Assembly: GCA_022722495.1 (NCBI GenBank)
Contig: JAIJLI010000006.1
Location: 1 to 32,866 of the forward strand
Source: Dialister sp.
Lineage (GTDB): Bacteria; Bacillota; Negativicutes; Veillonellales; Dialisteraceae
Direction of reading: 5' to 3'
Length of the DNA: 32,866 nucleotides
Of the stretch, positions 17,180 to 26,938 are shown in pieces. Position 1 is the stretch's first letter. Every line of letters begins with the position of its first letter. The notes under the pieces are model-generated. The model saw only the letters and a program-made list of their open reading frames with translations, was not told the DNA's origin and searched no databases. The position numbers and the translations under genes were made by a program.

Positions 17180-17815
17180 ATGATTAAATGTAATGTCACT
17201 TTATGCGGAAAGATTTTTATTTCCGCACAGGAAAAGACCTCTAAGGACGGTCAGAAGTTTTTGAGTTTTGGTGTATCCATTCCACTGAAGGGAAAGGATG
17301 AAAGCGTAACAGAGCTTCGCATCAACGTATCAACGCAAGGAACCCAGGCAGAAGCCGGCAACTATATTTCCGGTCGCAGAGTCACGGTCGTCGGTGTCAT
17401 GTACGTCAAGAAGATTGAGAACAACGTCTATTACAATCTTCGTGCTACTTCTCCTATTCAGTTCAACGAGACTACTGATCCGGACAATCTCAGTGGTTCC
17501 GTTGAGTTTACCGGAAAGATTGGTTCCAAAGGAGTCAAGGATCTCAAAAGCAAGAAAGGTAACGACTTCCAGGTCTTCGATGCCTTCACCCATGACTCAG
17601 AGGGTGAGAAGCAGGGCTTCTATTGGGTACACTTTACCAATTTCTCCCCTATCCATGAAGATTTCTTCAAGGCAGGAGAATACGTTGAAGTAAACGGTGA
17701 ACTGGAACTGGACGTTTTTCGTAGCGAGGCAAGAATCAACTGTCGAGCAACAAACATCAAGAAGCATGAGTTTACACAAACAGGCAATGGTGCTCAGCAG
17801 CAAGGTCAGGCATAG
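17180..17815 (+). CDS. Single-stranded-DNA-binding-like protein with two OB-fold-like halves
   Basis: A 211-residue protein without signal peptide. The first half (MIKCNVTLCGKIFISAQEKTS, SFGVSIPL, RRVTVVGVMYVKK) and the second half (LSGSVEFTGKIGSKGVKDLK, GEYVEVNGELELDVF, RINCRATNI) both show the strand pattern of OB folds, suggesting an internal duplication. The C-terminus is Gln/Gly-rich (GNGAQQQGQA) and lacks the acidic DDDIPF-type tip of chromosomal SSB. Its place between a wall hydrolase and polyvalent proteins fits coating of transferred single strands. The assignment rests on pattern, not on a diagnostic motif. The last 29 bp overlap a small membrane ORF. Confidence 0.6.
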   Translation: MIKCNVTLCGKIFISAQEKTSKDGQKFLSFGVSIPLKGKDESVTELRINVSTQGTQAEAGNYISGRRVTVVGVMYVKKIENNVYYNLRATSPIQFNETTDPDNLSGSVEFTGKIGSKGVKDLKSKKGNDFQVFDAFTHDSEGEKQGFYWVHFTNFSPIHEDFFKAGEYVEVNGELELDVFRSEARINCRATNIKKHEFTQTGNGAQQQGQA

Positions 17816-17900
17816 CATCCTGCACGGTTTGTTTACTGTAGTCATAGTCTTCCTTGGGGGCATTATGGCTACATACATTATGCTATCTAGAAAACAATAA
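17787..17900 (+). CDS. Small single-pass membrane protein overlapping the upstream gene
   Basis: A 37-residue ORF in the +1 frame starting ATG 17787 within the 3' end of the SSB-like gene. It has one hydrophobic segment (HGLFTVVIVFLGGIMATYIM) and a positive end (LSRKQ). It ends four bases before a strong terminator, so it fills the only space between the previous stop and that terminator. This favours a real gene. No family is recognised. It could be an entry-exclusion-like or regulatory peptide, but that is a guess. Confidence 0.45.
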   Translation: MVLSSKVRHSILHGLFTVVIVFLGGIMATYIMLSRKQ

Positions 17901-17904
17901 TAAC

Positions 17905-17932
17905 GGAGAGTGCCTATTTGCACTCTCCTTTT
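17905..17932 (+). terminator. Rho-independent terminator after the hydrolase/SSB-like unit
   Basis: Perfect 9-bp stem GGAGAGTGC (17905-17913) and GCACTCTCC (17920-17928), loop CTATTT, then TTTT. Confidence 0.9.
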
Positions 17933-17946
17933 AAAATAATAAGAGT

Positions 17947-20900
17947 ATGGCAAATGACAATATGAATGTGGTAGATAGAATCCGTTCCGGCTGGGGACGA
18001 TTTTTCAGCAGAGAAAACGGACGTGCCACAGAAACAAAATACATACCACAAAGCCGTTTCTTCTCTCCATCAGAACTAGAAGAGTTGGAGAAAAAGGAAG
18101 AGCTGAATCCTATAGAGAAAAGAGCTTTAGAATATGGCAAGATTGCAGCTAAGCAATCCAACCGTTCCAACATCGAGTATGTACCTGTCTTATTTGACGG
18201 AACAACGCTTGTTGCATGGGTAGATGGAGAGGAAAGCCCTCTTGCAGACTTTCGTGTAAAGATGATGAATGACGAGCTTAAGAGAGAAGGTTATCAGCTT
18301 TCAAAAGAACTTGAACAGTCTATACTGGAAGAACAGGGTAAAGCTCTAGTTGACAAGCTTTTCATAAGAAAAGGTGAAGAATATATCAAAGTTGATTCCT
18401 ATTCAGGCGACAATAAACCTTCACTGTCTTTTACATCATATAATATAGAAACTATGGAGTCTGTCAATATTCCTTACGACGTGCGTCTTTTTCAGGAAAT
18501 GTTGGGACGCGAAGAGATGAAAGAGGCAGAAACCTATAGTGTTCTTGATTTTGATAAGAAATTGCAAACATTACGTGAATCACAGAATCTCCTGCAAGAT
18601 ACCGTTAAAATCATCGAGGAAAGCAAAATTTATAAGGGCAAACTGGATATCAGCGAAGGTCATGAGTATTCCAGTCTAGGTGATTACAGTTCCCATTCCT
18701 GGAGTTATGGTGCAGGAAATATCGAATTTTATGGTTACTTCGAAGATGACGGTGATGCCATTCAGACAAAGGTTATCAATACAAAGTCTGCATACCACTA
18801 CCGTGAGTTATTAAGAGAAGTGTCTGATGCCGTTCAAAGAGAAAAAGTTCTGAATGATGTCAATGCAATGAAGCTGGCTTTGGGGAAAGAAGCAATTCAG
18901 GGAGACCATCAGATAGCATATCTTATCTCCCAGAAAGACAATCTCTTAAAAGAACTCCTTGAAGCAATGGATGCAACATCCTTAGCAGCACAAGGACTAT
19001 CAAATACCGAATTGGAACATCGTCAAGACGAAGCTGCTTTTCTCAAACTCAACAAGGCTCTCAACGCCGTAACTGGAAGTTACGACAAAAGCGAGAAAGT
19101 GCTGGAAGACTACGAGAAGTCCAATGGCATTCACGATAACGACATTAGTAATATGGCTAAAAGAATGAATAGTGTATCGAAATATATCGATACACTAAAG
19201 GATACACGTATCCCTATGTCGGGTGACTTCCTGGAACATTTACCTAATAACCATCATCTGAGAGAACTCTACAATAAGTTTGAGAGTAGTGAAGAAGAAC
19301 TACATGGGTATTCACGTTCCGTAGGTGCAGAAGAAGGAGAATATGAGCGACTGAAGGTTAACTATAAAAATGCCTCAGATGCTTTCAAAAAAGAGTTGAC
19401 CGATATTCTTGACTATTATGAGAACCTGATGAATCTCAATGGCGAGACCATACATGAAAATGTTCAAGGACTTGAATACTATGGCAAGAGAAGCTTAAAG
19501 AATCATATCTTGGATGAAATCACCGAAAAATTTGTTATAGGCTTCGAAGGTGACGAAATAACAAGAGTCAACGATCTTGAAATCCATGGTTCACGAGGCC
19601 GTGGTACAGCTCGCCCAGATAGTGATTTAGATGTTGTTGTAGAGTATGAAGGTTCACTTAGAGAAGACGATGCATTCAACTTCTTGAATGAAGATCCTTT
19701 AATCTATAATGGCATTAAGGTAGATGTTAATCCAATTCGGAAACAGGAAACAGGAACACTTCAAGATTATATGGTCAAATCTCGTAAATATGACCAGCAA
19801 ATTTTGAAGCAGTTAGGTGAAGATAACGCTAACAAGGCAGAGGCAGAAAAGAAAATACGCTTTTCAAGAGTTAGTACAGACATAGAGTCTCTAGACACAG
19901 AGTATATCAATGCTGTTAAAAGCGGCGATATGAAGAAAGCACAACAAATGGTTAATGCTGCAGCTGCCATAGCAGGATATAATTCTTCATCTTCCTATCA
20001 AGGGACATCAGCCTTTAACGGAGCTGCGCCTTATGGCAATGGATATTTCAATAGTCCAGAAGAACGTAAGCAAGCATGGGATGCGGACCCAGAGCATCTG
20101 GAATATGAAGGAGACCAGACACTTGGAGATTACATTAAGAATGGCATAGATGTAAACAGTCTCAGTTTCATAGCCCTCGACCCTCGTAATCTCAGAGCAG
20201 CAGATAATTACCGCCGAGAAGCAATTGAAAATATCCGTCAGGCCATCCAGTCAAAAAGTGACACTATAACAATGTATAGAAGTGTCCCTTCTGATGTAAA
20301 AGAAGGTTCTTTCAGAAATGGAGACTGGGTGACACCTAGTTATGGCTATGCTGTCGATAATGCTAGTGTCCATGGATGGGGAGACAACTACCGTATCATT
20401 GAGCAGAAGGTTTCAGTAGATGAAATCTGGTGGGATGGTAATGATATTGCAGAATGGGGATATGGCAACGAACAGGACTACGTTCAAGACAAGGATTACG
20501 CTTATAAGAACACAAAAAATAACCGTAAATCCCTGGATGCTGTTACCTATGATAATGATGGTAACATTATTCCGCTGTCAAAGCGATTCAATGATGCATT
20601 AGCCGATGTACGATATCAGAGATCCGGTCAAACTAACTCTCCTGCAAAGGTGGAAGCTGAACTACGAGAAACTCTCATTGGAAAACTGCGTAGTGCCGGC
20701 ATCGATGTCATCACCGATATCAATGAAGGACAGCGTGTACTGGATACCTTCAATAAGGATGCTCGTCACCAAGCAGTTTACCATGGCAATAATTCCGTAA
20801 AGACAGGATATAATCCAAGAAATTATATTACACCTGTACGGGGAGAGTGGACTAAAGAAAAAATCATAAAGAGATTAAAAGAATCAGGTGGCAGTTTAGC

Positions 20901-23900
20901 TGGATATTCTCGTGCTGCAGAACTTATATCTGAATTTGATAGTCCAAAGGAACTTTCGGAAAATATGTTTTATCATGGTACTTATTATGGTGGAGGTAGA
21001 TTAAAACCGAGTATGATAATGAGTGACAGAGAAGTAGAACGTATCGGCGGTGGTGGATATGGCGACAAATATTGGGGTATCAGTGTAAGTAAGAGCAAAG
21101 AGATTGCCTCAAGATTTAGCGGTATTCATGAAGGAGTTTTTATTTATCCTATCGTATTGGCAAAAAATGCAAATGTTAAAGAAATGCCAGATTTAAATGA
21201 TGCAGCCGACTTAGATGATTGCATTATTGACCTTTGGAAAGAAGGTATTGACGCCGTATGGATTGGTGACAAAAACCGTGGTGAACAAGAGCTATGTGTA
21301 ATCAATCCTAAAGCTATTGTCAACATTGACAGTTCTGATTACTACAAAGCATTCATGCTTGGAAGTGAAAAGAATCCTCTGCGTATTATTGATAAAGCAG
21401 GAATTGAAAAATTATATGCTGATGCCAAGACTTTCGTAAAGCAAAAGCAGGTTGCTCCCAGAAAGCCCTCTTCACCTTCATATTTTGTTTTGGATGAATC
21501 TGGAAGATTTGCTAAAGATAAGGATGGTCATTTAATCTTGAAGTCTAAAGAGAAATATCAAGAAGAAAGGAAAGTGTATGAACAAAAGATAAGTGACTAC
21601 GAATCTTCGCAAGAGCTAGCAGACTGGAAACAGGTGCAATATGATGCTAGCAGAAATATCCGTTTCTTCAAGGACAAAGAAGGTACATCGTATGGCTTTA
21701 CCGTCAATGACAAGATATATGTTGACCCACGTATTGCCACAGCTGAGACACCCATCCATGAATACTCTCATCTTTGGGCCACTGCCATACAGAAGGCCAA
21801 TCCGAAAGAATGGGAGAACATTGTAGGTCTGATGAAGAATACATCCATCTGGAACGAAGTCAAGGCAAGCTACAAGGACCTGCATACCGACAATGAAATT
21901 GCCGACGAAGTTCTTGCAACGTATTCCGGAAGAGCTGGTGCAGAGAAACTTCGTAAGATGGTAAGTGACAGCAACGGCGAGGGAGTTTCCGCAATCAAGA
22001 AGGCAACCATTAAAAGGGATGTCTTCTTCCTGGAGTCTGCGCTGAAGAAATTCTGGCAAGCCATGGCTTCCTTCCTTGGTATTCACTATGAGAGTGCCGA
22101 ACAGGTAGCCGACCAAGTGCTGAAAGATATGCTGAACGAAGTGAATCCTGTCAATAAGCTGAAGGAGTTTACAGAGAGCCGTGACAATCTCTATCAGGAA
22201 TATGTCGAGAATGGCAATATGGAAAAAGCCTTCGAACTAGTTATGGAAGAAGCATCCATGAAGCTGGCAGAAAATCCAATGCCAGAGGTGACAGATGCCT
22301 ATAGCGTTAGCCATGAGCAAGAGCCAGAGGCTACCATCAAAGTATATAAGGTATTCACTTTGGATAAAGATGGCGACCCTTCTGCCCTATTTGTAAGCGG
22401 CAAAGACAAGCTGCCAATGGGAGTATGGCTGAACGCACAGGACACATGGCACTTTACTGCGGCCAATGGCAAGGACTATGTGCCATCAACACGCAATCCA
22501 AACGGTAGAGGTAGCAAGACCGGCTCCTCTGTGCTCATACCAAATGAGCAGGTACGTCAGGAGTTAATCCAAAGAGGCTTCCTACCAGAAGGTTCAAAGG
22601 CCAAGTACATCACAGCCCTCGCCTACCGCCCTGGCTGGCATGCAGCCGACCTGCCATATTTTCCACAAGGAGGCAAGCAGGATCCGGAGAGCAACTATGG
22701 CAATGTTCATCGTCCCAACCAGGTTGTCTTCGAGTGTGAGCTTTCTGCTAACAAAGATTACACCGAGACTGCTAGGAGCCAAGCAAAGGCATATAACAGT
22801 GATGGAAAGTTTGTTGCACGCAATGCCGACCTTCAGTACATGCCAAAGAATGGATTTTACCAATATACCACCAACCAGTTCTTGAAGGATGAAGACAAGG
22901 GACATTGGTATATAGGTGGAGCCATGAAGATAAACCGTGCCCTGACGCAGGAAGAATGCGATACAATCCTGAAAGAGAACGGCAAGGCTGTCCAGGAATG
23001 GGAAAACGACATATTGGACTTGAAAAAGCTCAATTATGCCACTATTTCTTCAAAGGTTAAGCCAGTACTGTCACCAGTAATGCATGATGAGACAGGAAAA
23101 ATGATTCCTCTTTCCAGACGTTTTGAAGACAACCGTACAGCCATCAATGAGCCACGGCGTATGTTTATTGGAACAATCGGTGCTGCCAATGTGAACACTG
23201 CCAGCAAATCAGTAAATCTGTCTAGTCGTCTTGAATTGTTAAGTCTAGCAAAACAGATGAATACTGCAGGTTCTTCTGCAAAAGACATTAAGCAAATTAC
23301 TGGCTGGGAGATAGGAGCAGACAACAACTGGAAATACGAAACCGAAGATGTGAAACGCTTCGACTGGAATGGAAATATTCTCTACGAAAAGAATCATCCA
23401 GATTTCAAACGTTATATGGAACTTGTTAATAAAGACAACGAACATGTTTTTTGTGAAGGAGAAGCTTTACGCCCTAGCGAAGTAGAAGAGTATGACCGTC
23501 TTGCAGAGAAATATGGTGGATTAGATGGAAAGCTTGATAATCATACAACGTTGGATGCATATATAGATGCACCTGATGTTTTCGAAGCTTATCCTGAATT
23601 GAGGAATGTCAAGGTGGAATTTGAAGCTTTGAAAGGTAATGAAAAAGCTTGTTTCACCTCTGCCCACAATTATTTGGATCGTATTTTAGATGTAGATGAC
23701 AGTGTAAAGTTTGGTGGAACCATTACAATTAACACCAATAAGTTAAACCGTTTCCAAGACGAGAAAGATATTCGCGGCATAATAGGACATGAGATTCAGC
23801 ACGCAGTTCAAGAAATCGAAGGTTTTGCAAGAGGAGGAGCACCTCAAACAATCCGAAAGGAAATCCAGGAAAATGTAGCTTGCCATCAAGCAGAAAAGGA

Positions 23901-25377
23901 TTTCATAGTTAGTAATCTCAAGCAATGGGCTGTATTGACAGATATGGCAAACCGTCTTGAAGCATCGACAGAAGAACTCCAGCGTGACGGAAAGGTATGG
24001 CAGGAAATTGGCCGCCGCCATTATTGGGATGCAATGAATGAGATTGACACATATCCAAACGAAAAGTACAAATTGGAAAATGAGTACGAAAAAGTGTTCG
24101 GAAAGGATTTTGATGATCTGGAAGTTGCAAAAAGTGGATATCATGTGAAGGAGGCTGCTATCGAGTTACGTCGTCAAGCACAAGTCTGCAAAGACGGGCT
24201 AACGACTTCCGACAAAATAACACTTAAGCAAATGACTATAATGGAAGAATCTTTAAAGAATAACAGCGACAACCAGATATACTGGAAGTTAGCAGGTGAA
24301 GTTGAAGCTCGGAATACCAGCAAACGAGTTGGAATGACACCGTTGCAACGCCGTAACACCTTGGCCTCGGAAACCGAAGATGTTGATCGTAAAGAGCAGA
24401 TTGTAATCAAAGAAAGTCCGCAGAGAAACTACGTCACCTTATCTTCGCCTTCTACAGGTCGTTGGCACACAGCTGACAATGAACAGCGTGAGGCTTGTGA
24501 GGGATATGCCGAGTTGATCAGCAAGGCGATAAAATGCAATCTTGTCTGGAATGACAACTCTATTGGTAAGGCATTCAATTTGAATGGTCAACCTTTCGAT
24601 ATCGGAGACTCATATATACTTTCTTTACACTGCAACAAAAAAGGTTACAACACCCCTATCTTTGCAAGTGAGCAAGAAGTAAGGATGCTCAACATAAAAG
24701 TATGGGAGAAGACCGAGCCATTTTCGCTCATAAAAAATGGAGAGGTGAAGAAGTTGTATAATATAGAGGATCTCAGTTCATTTCCTCAAAGATTCGAAAT
24801 CATCAAGCAAATTGAGGATAGAGAAACAATAAAGAAAGCTAAGGCAAATGCCTTGTCTGTTTTCCCAACCGAGAAATATCCGGAATTGAATATGACTGTC
24901 AAGAAAGATGTACAACTTGATTACAATGAACGCAGAGATTTGGCAAAGAATTTACTAGACTATTCTCGTGGTAAAATGCCAGACTCCTATGAGGCAAAGA
25001 GCAAGGAGACTCTCGTACGTAGTATCGCCATGGGAATGCTGGGAAATCTCTATGAGTTCCAATATTCGGAGAAGGTGCCAGGAAGTAATGGATTGATTGC
25101 ACGTCTAGAAAGAGACCCTGCCTTCAGTAAGGAAATCCTGGATAAAGCATCGGCTTCTGTAGCAAAAGTAAGCACATTCGTAGAAGAGAACGTCCGGTCT
25201 TTCGGGGAAGACAAGAAGTTAGACCTTCGCAGTCTCACCCCCATCGATATGGATGTTGACGGAAACGGTATTGTTGAAAGTCAGGAAAATCTTGCAGCAG
25301 ACAAGAAGCAAGGGGAAGATGAACCTGCTTCACAATCACAAGACACTTCCCATAAGCACAAAGGAAGAGTTGTATAA
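17947..25377 (+). CDS. Giant polyvalent protein with nucleotidyltransferase, ADP-ribosyltransferase-like and two zincin domains
   Basis: A 2476-residue cytoplasmic polyvalent protein. In order, the N-terminal ~520 residues have no family I can name and contain helical stretches. A minimal nucleotidyltransferase follows near 545-600, with GSRGRGTARPDSDLD giving the GS and DxD motifs. An ADP-ribosyltransferase-like domain lies near 775-890 (MYRSVPSDVKEGSFRNGDW, IWWDGNDIAEWGY). A second lies near 1005-1130 (FYHGTYYGGGRL, YWGISVSKSKEIASRF). A zincin with HEYSH near 1270 is next. A phage-type domain with AYRPGWHAADLPYFPQGG is centred near 1560. An LPD23-like zincin follows with GHEIQHAVQEIEGFARGG near 1945-1965. 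An ArdC-like segment lies near 2170-2290. Such proteins are thought to enter the recipient with DNA and disable host defences. The start is 14 bp after the preceding terminator, so a promoter inside that short gap or read-through is needed. Domain limits are approximate. Confidence 0.85.
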   Translation: MANDNMNVVDRIRSGWGRFFSRENGRATETKYIPQSRFFSPSELEELEKKEELNPIEKRALEYGKIAAKQSNRSNIEYVPVLFDGTTLVAWVDGEESPLADFRVKMMNDELKREGYQLSKELEQSILEEQGKALVDKLFIRKGEEYIKVDSYSGDNKPSLSFTSYNIETMESVNIPYDVRLFQEMLGREEMKEAETYSVLDFDKKLQTLRESQNLLQDTVKIIEESKIYKGKLDISEGHEYSSLGDYSSHSWSYGAGNIEFYGYFEDDGDAIQTKVINTKSAYHYRELLREVSDAVQREKVLNDVNAMKLALGKEAIQGDHQIAYLISQKDNLLKELLEAMDATSLAAQGLSNTELEHRQDEAAFLKLNKALNAVTGSYDKSEKVLEDYEKSNGIHDNDISNMAKRMNSVSKYIDTLKDTRIPMSGDFLEHLPNNHHLRELYNKFESSEEELHGYSRSVGAEEGEYERLKVNYKNASDAFKKELTDILDYYENLMNLNGETIHENVQGLEYYGKRSLKNHILDEITEKFVIGFEGDEITRVNDLEIHGSRGRGTARPDSDLDVVVEYEGSLREDDAFNFLNEDPLIYNGIKVDVNPIRKQETGTLQDYMVKSRKYDQQILKQLGEDNANKAEAEKKIRFSRVSTDIESLDTEYINAVKSGDMKKAQQMVNAAAAIAGYNSSSSYQGTSAFNGAAPYGNGYFNSPEERKQAWDADPEHLEYEGDQTLGDYIKNGIDVNSLSFIALDPRNLRAADNYRREAIENIRQAIQSKSDTITMYRSVPSDVKEGSFRNGDWVTPSYGYAVDNASVHGWGDNYRIIEQKVSVDEIWWDGNDIAEWGYGNEQDYVQDKDYAYKNTKNNRKSLDAVTYDNDGNIIPLSKRFNDALADVRYQRSGQTNSPAKVEAELRETLIGKLRSAGIDVITDINEGQRVLDTFNKDARHQAVYHGNNSVKTGYNPRNYITPVRGEWTKEKIIKRLKESGGSLAGYSRAAELISEFDSPKELSENMFYHGTYYGGGRLKPSMIMSDREVERIGGGGYGDKYWGISVSKSKEIASRFSGIHEGVFIYPIVLAKNANVKEMPDLNDAADLDDCIIDLWKEGIDAVWIGDKNRGEQELCVINPKAIVNIDSSDYYKAFMLGSEKNPLRIIDKAGIEKLYADAKTFVKQKQVAPRKPSSPSYFVLDESGRFAKDKDGHLILKSKEKYQEERKVYEQKISDYESSQELADWKQVQYDASRNIRFFKDKEGTSYGFTVNDKIYVDPRIATAETPIHEYSHLWATAIQKANPKEWENIVGLMKNTSIWNEVKASYKDLHTDNEIADEVLATYSGRAGAEKLRKMVSDSNGEGVSAIKKATIKRDVFFLESALKKFWQAMASFLGIHYESAEQVADQVLKDMLNEVNPVNKLKEFTESRDNLYQEYVENGNMEKAFELVMEEASMKLAENPMPEVTDAYSVSHEQEPEATIKVYKVFTLDKDGDPSALFVSGKDKLPMGVWLNAQDTWHFTAANGKDYVPSTRNPNGRGSKTGSSVLIPNEQVRQELIQRGFLPEGSKAKYITALAYRPGWHAADLPYFPQGGKQDPESNYGNVHRPNQVVFECELSANKDYTETARSQAKAYNSDGKFVARNADLQYMPKNGFYQYTTNQFLKDEDKGHWYIGGAMKINRALTQEECDTILKENGKAVQEWENDILDLKKLNYATISSKVKPVLSPVMHDETGKMIPLSRRFEDNRTAINEPRRMFIGTIGAANVNTASKSVNLSSRLELLSLAKQMNTAGSSAKDIKQITGWEIGADNNWKYETEDVKRFDWNGNILYEKNHPDFKRYMELVNKDNEHVFCEGEALRPSEVEEYDRLAEKYGGLDGKLDNHTTLDAYIDAPDVFEAYPELRNVKVEFEALKGNEKACFTSAHNYLDRILDVDDSVKFGGTITINTNKLNRFQDEKDIRGIIGHEIQHAVQEIEGFARGGAPQTIRKEIQENVACHQAEKDFIVSNLKQWAVLTDMANRLEASTEELQRDGKVWQEIGRRHYWDAMNEIDTYPNEKYKLENEYEKVFGKDFDDLEVAKSGYHVKEAAIELRRQAQVCKDGLTTSDKITLKQMTIMEESLKNNSDNQIYWKLAGEVEARNTSKRVGMTPLQRRNTLASETEDVDRKEQIVIKESPQRNYVTLSSPSTGRWHTADNEQREACEGYAELISKAIKCNLVWNDNSIGKAFNLNGQPFDIGDSYILSLHCNKKGYNTPIFASEQEVRMLNIKVWEKTEPFSLIKNGEVKKLYNIEDLSSFPQRFEIIKQIEDRETIKKAKANALSVFPTEKYPELNMTVKKDVQLDYNERRDLAKNLLDYSRGKMPDSYEAKSKETLVRSIAMGMLGNLYEFQYSEKVPGSNGLIARLERDPAFSKEILDKASASVAKVSTFVEENVRSFGEDKKLDLRSLTPIDMDVDGNGIVESQENLAADKKQGEDEPASQSQDTSHKHKGRVV

Positions 25378-25384
25378 TGTAGTT

Positions 25385-25430
25385 GTTTCCATCTTAGAGT
25401 GATACAAGCTCTAAGGTGGAAACTTCATTT
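25385..25430 (+). terminator. Terminator after the 2476-residue gene
   Basis: A 15-bp stem with one G-T pair: GTTTCCATCTTAGAG (25385-25399) and CTCTAAGGTGGAAAC (25409-25423). TTCATTTT follows. Confidence 0.85.
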
Positions 25431-25459
25431 TATGAGAGAAAACAGAATATTTTTATCCC

Positions 25460-25515
25460 CAAAGTGTTTTTTCTCATTAAAAATGTAGTTTATAAGCAAT
25501 ATTTTCGTACCTTTG
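25460..25515 (+). promoter_or_regulatory. Promoter of the secreted-protein gene, second promoter type
   Basis: CAAAGTGTTTTTTCTCATT begins at 25460. Further along are AAATGTAGTT and CG-TACCTTTG with the -7 box at 25508-25515. The segment aligns without gaps over 56 bp with 26794-26849 upstream of the helicase gene. The first ATG is at 25536. Confidence 0.75.
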
Positions 25516-25535
25516 CCGCCAAATATAAATAGTAA

Positions 25536-26738
25536 ATGAGAAATATGAAAAAAGTTTTTTTAATATTATTGGGAGTTATCGTCTGCATAAACAGTTATGC
25601 GGCCGACAACGTTGTACAGCAGCGTAGAAATGTAAGAAAGGCATCAGTCAAGCCTGTTTCCCTGGTCAATGAGAATCAATTGTCTTTCATGGGAGTCTCT
25701 TTCAATATGTCATATAGCAATTTTGCAAAGGCATTGAAAGCTAAGAAATACAATGTCATTGATAAAAGTTCATATTATACCAAATATGAAATTACCGGAC
25801 CGGCTTTTGGTTTATCTAATTGTAAGGTTGGTATTTATGCATACGACAAGAATTATATATGCGGTGTTTTCGCAGACAAAACCTTTACTTCATCAGAAAC
25901 TTTCCAGAGTGCAAGAAGTAGTTTATACAGCTATATGAATAAGACATATCCTCATTATAAAGAGTATAACTATGATCTTCTAGACGAGAATGGAATCCTT
26001 ATAAATTATTGTCACCGAGCTATATACAATGAATCGAATGTCTTTATTGGTGATTTCTTTATTAGTTTTAAGTTTTTCTCTGACGAAAGGAAAATCGAAG
26101 CAACTATAATAATGATAGACTATAAAAATAACAAAAAACATTCCGAAAAAGAATCAAATTATGTAGAAGATGGAAAATATGATATAACAAAATTTACATC
26201 GTCGTTATTTGACAAGTGTATATTAGAAAAATATGAAGATTATCTCCGCTTTATTATAGAGAAAAATAACAAAAAATATACGATTTTCGCAGTTGAAGAC
26301 GATGCTTTTTACATCGGTCACTGTCTTGCAGACAATAATACAAGCTTAGCAGAAAAAAAAGAGTTGATGAAACGCTATTTTTCATCATTCAGACTGTCAG
26401 ACAATTATTTCAAAGACTGTACATATAAGTATTTTAAGGAACTGCAGAGAGCTTATAACGAAGAGCAGATACATGCTGAAAACATCAAAAAGAAGAATGA
26501 AAAGGCTCTTCAAGAAGCCTTAGCAATAAGTTCACCTGGAGAGTATATCTTCCGTGCAATCGAGGGCTTGGACAATATCATAAAGTACAAGAAGGACGGC
26601 AGCTATGACAGACGTTACCAAATGTTCCGAAAAGCGTGGAACAGAGGCGTTGGTGGCAGCAGTAGCAGCGGTACCAACTGGGATGGCCTTAACGACGCCC
26701 AGAAGTCCGTGATTCATCAGAACGACAATGCGAGATAG
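25536..26738 (+). CDS. Secreted protein of unknown function
   Basis: 400 residues from ATG 25536, or 397 from the ATG at 25545, which fits a signal peptide better (MKKVFLILLGVIVCINSYAAD). No lipobox cysteine is present, so it is probably periplasmic or released. The first half has an LSFMGVSFNMSYSNFAKALK segment of a kind common in Bacteroidales exported proteins of unknown role. The middle is Lys-rich, and a helical stretch follows (YFKELQRAYNEEQIHAENIKKK). The C-terminus ends in a Gly/Ser linker and a conserved tail (GTNWDGLNDAQKSVIHQND). The last ~64 codons and the terminator are duplicated at 29766-30006, where the remaining part of that copy is missing. I cannot name a function. Placement beside a helicase-nuclease suggests an accessory island. 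Confidence 0.7.
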   Translation: MRNMKKVFLILLGVIVCINSYAADNVVQQRRNVRKASVKPVSLVNENQLSFMGVSFNMSYSNFAKALKAKKYNVIDKSSYYTKYEITGPAFGLSNCKVGIYAYDKNYICGVFADKTFTSSETFQSARSSLYSYMNKTYPHYKEYNYDLLDENGILINYCHRAIYNESNVFIGDFFISFKFFSDERKIEATIIMIDYKNNKKHSEKESNYVEDGKYDITKFTSSLFDKCILEKYEDYLRFIIEKNNKKYTIFAVEDDAFYIGHCLADNNTSLAEKKELMKRYFSSFRLSDNYFKDCTYKYFKELQRAYNEEQIHAENIKKKNEKALQEALAISSPGEYIFRAIEGLDNIIKYKKDGSYDRRYQMFRKAWNRGVGGSSSSGTNWDGLNDAQKSVIHQNDNAR

Positions 26739-26788
26739 TAAAAAACATGTCTGAAGGTGTACAAAGGGCACTTTCAGACGTGTTTTTT
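26547..26788 (+). repeat. Direct repeat, copy A (tail codons plus terminator)
   Basis: The sequence from ATC-TTC-CGT to the terminator is matched at 29766-30006 in the same orientation. By eye, the last ~48 codons differ at 13 bases, all synonymous. Confidence 0.9.
26741..26788 (+). terminator. Terminator after the secreted-protein gene
   Basis: Stem GTCTGAAGGTG (26749-26759) and CACTTTCAGAC (26769-26779) with one G-T pair, nine-base loop, then GTGTTTTTT. It is paralogous to the terminator at 29961-30006. Confidence 0.85.
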
Positions 26789-26793
26789 ATATT

Positions 26794-26849
26794 CAAAGTG
26801 ATTTTTATCATCATAAATATAGTTCAATATGAATTATTTCGTACCTTTG
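26794..26849 (+). promoter_or_regulatory. Promoter of the helicase gene, second promoter type
   Basis: CAAAGTGATTTTTATCATC begins at 26794, AAATATAGTT follows, and CG-TACCTTTG has its -7 box at 26842-26849. It aligns gap-free with 25460-25515. Downstream the two leaders differ completely, and the helicase ATG is 90 bp away. Confidence 0.75.
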
Positions 26850-26938
26850 CAAGAGATTTGGAGTGGTACACTTTTAAAAGTATATACATTTTCATAAAAG
26901 CAGTACACTTAAATAATATACTAAGTTTAATAAATAGC

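Noticed and set aside
19588..19760. MNT-HEPN toxin-antitoxin nucleotidyltransferase
   Set aside because: The motif is embedded inside a 2476-residue polyvalent protein with no separate HEPN gene.
26747..26938. Upstream extension of the helicase frame to ATG 26747
   Set aside because: It would translate through the terminator and the promoter at 26794-26849. The ATG at 26939 fits the promoter and gives a plausible N-terminus.
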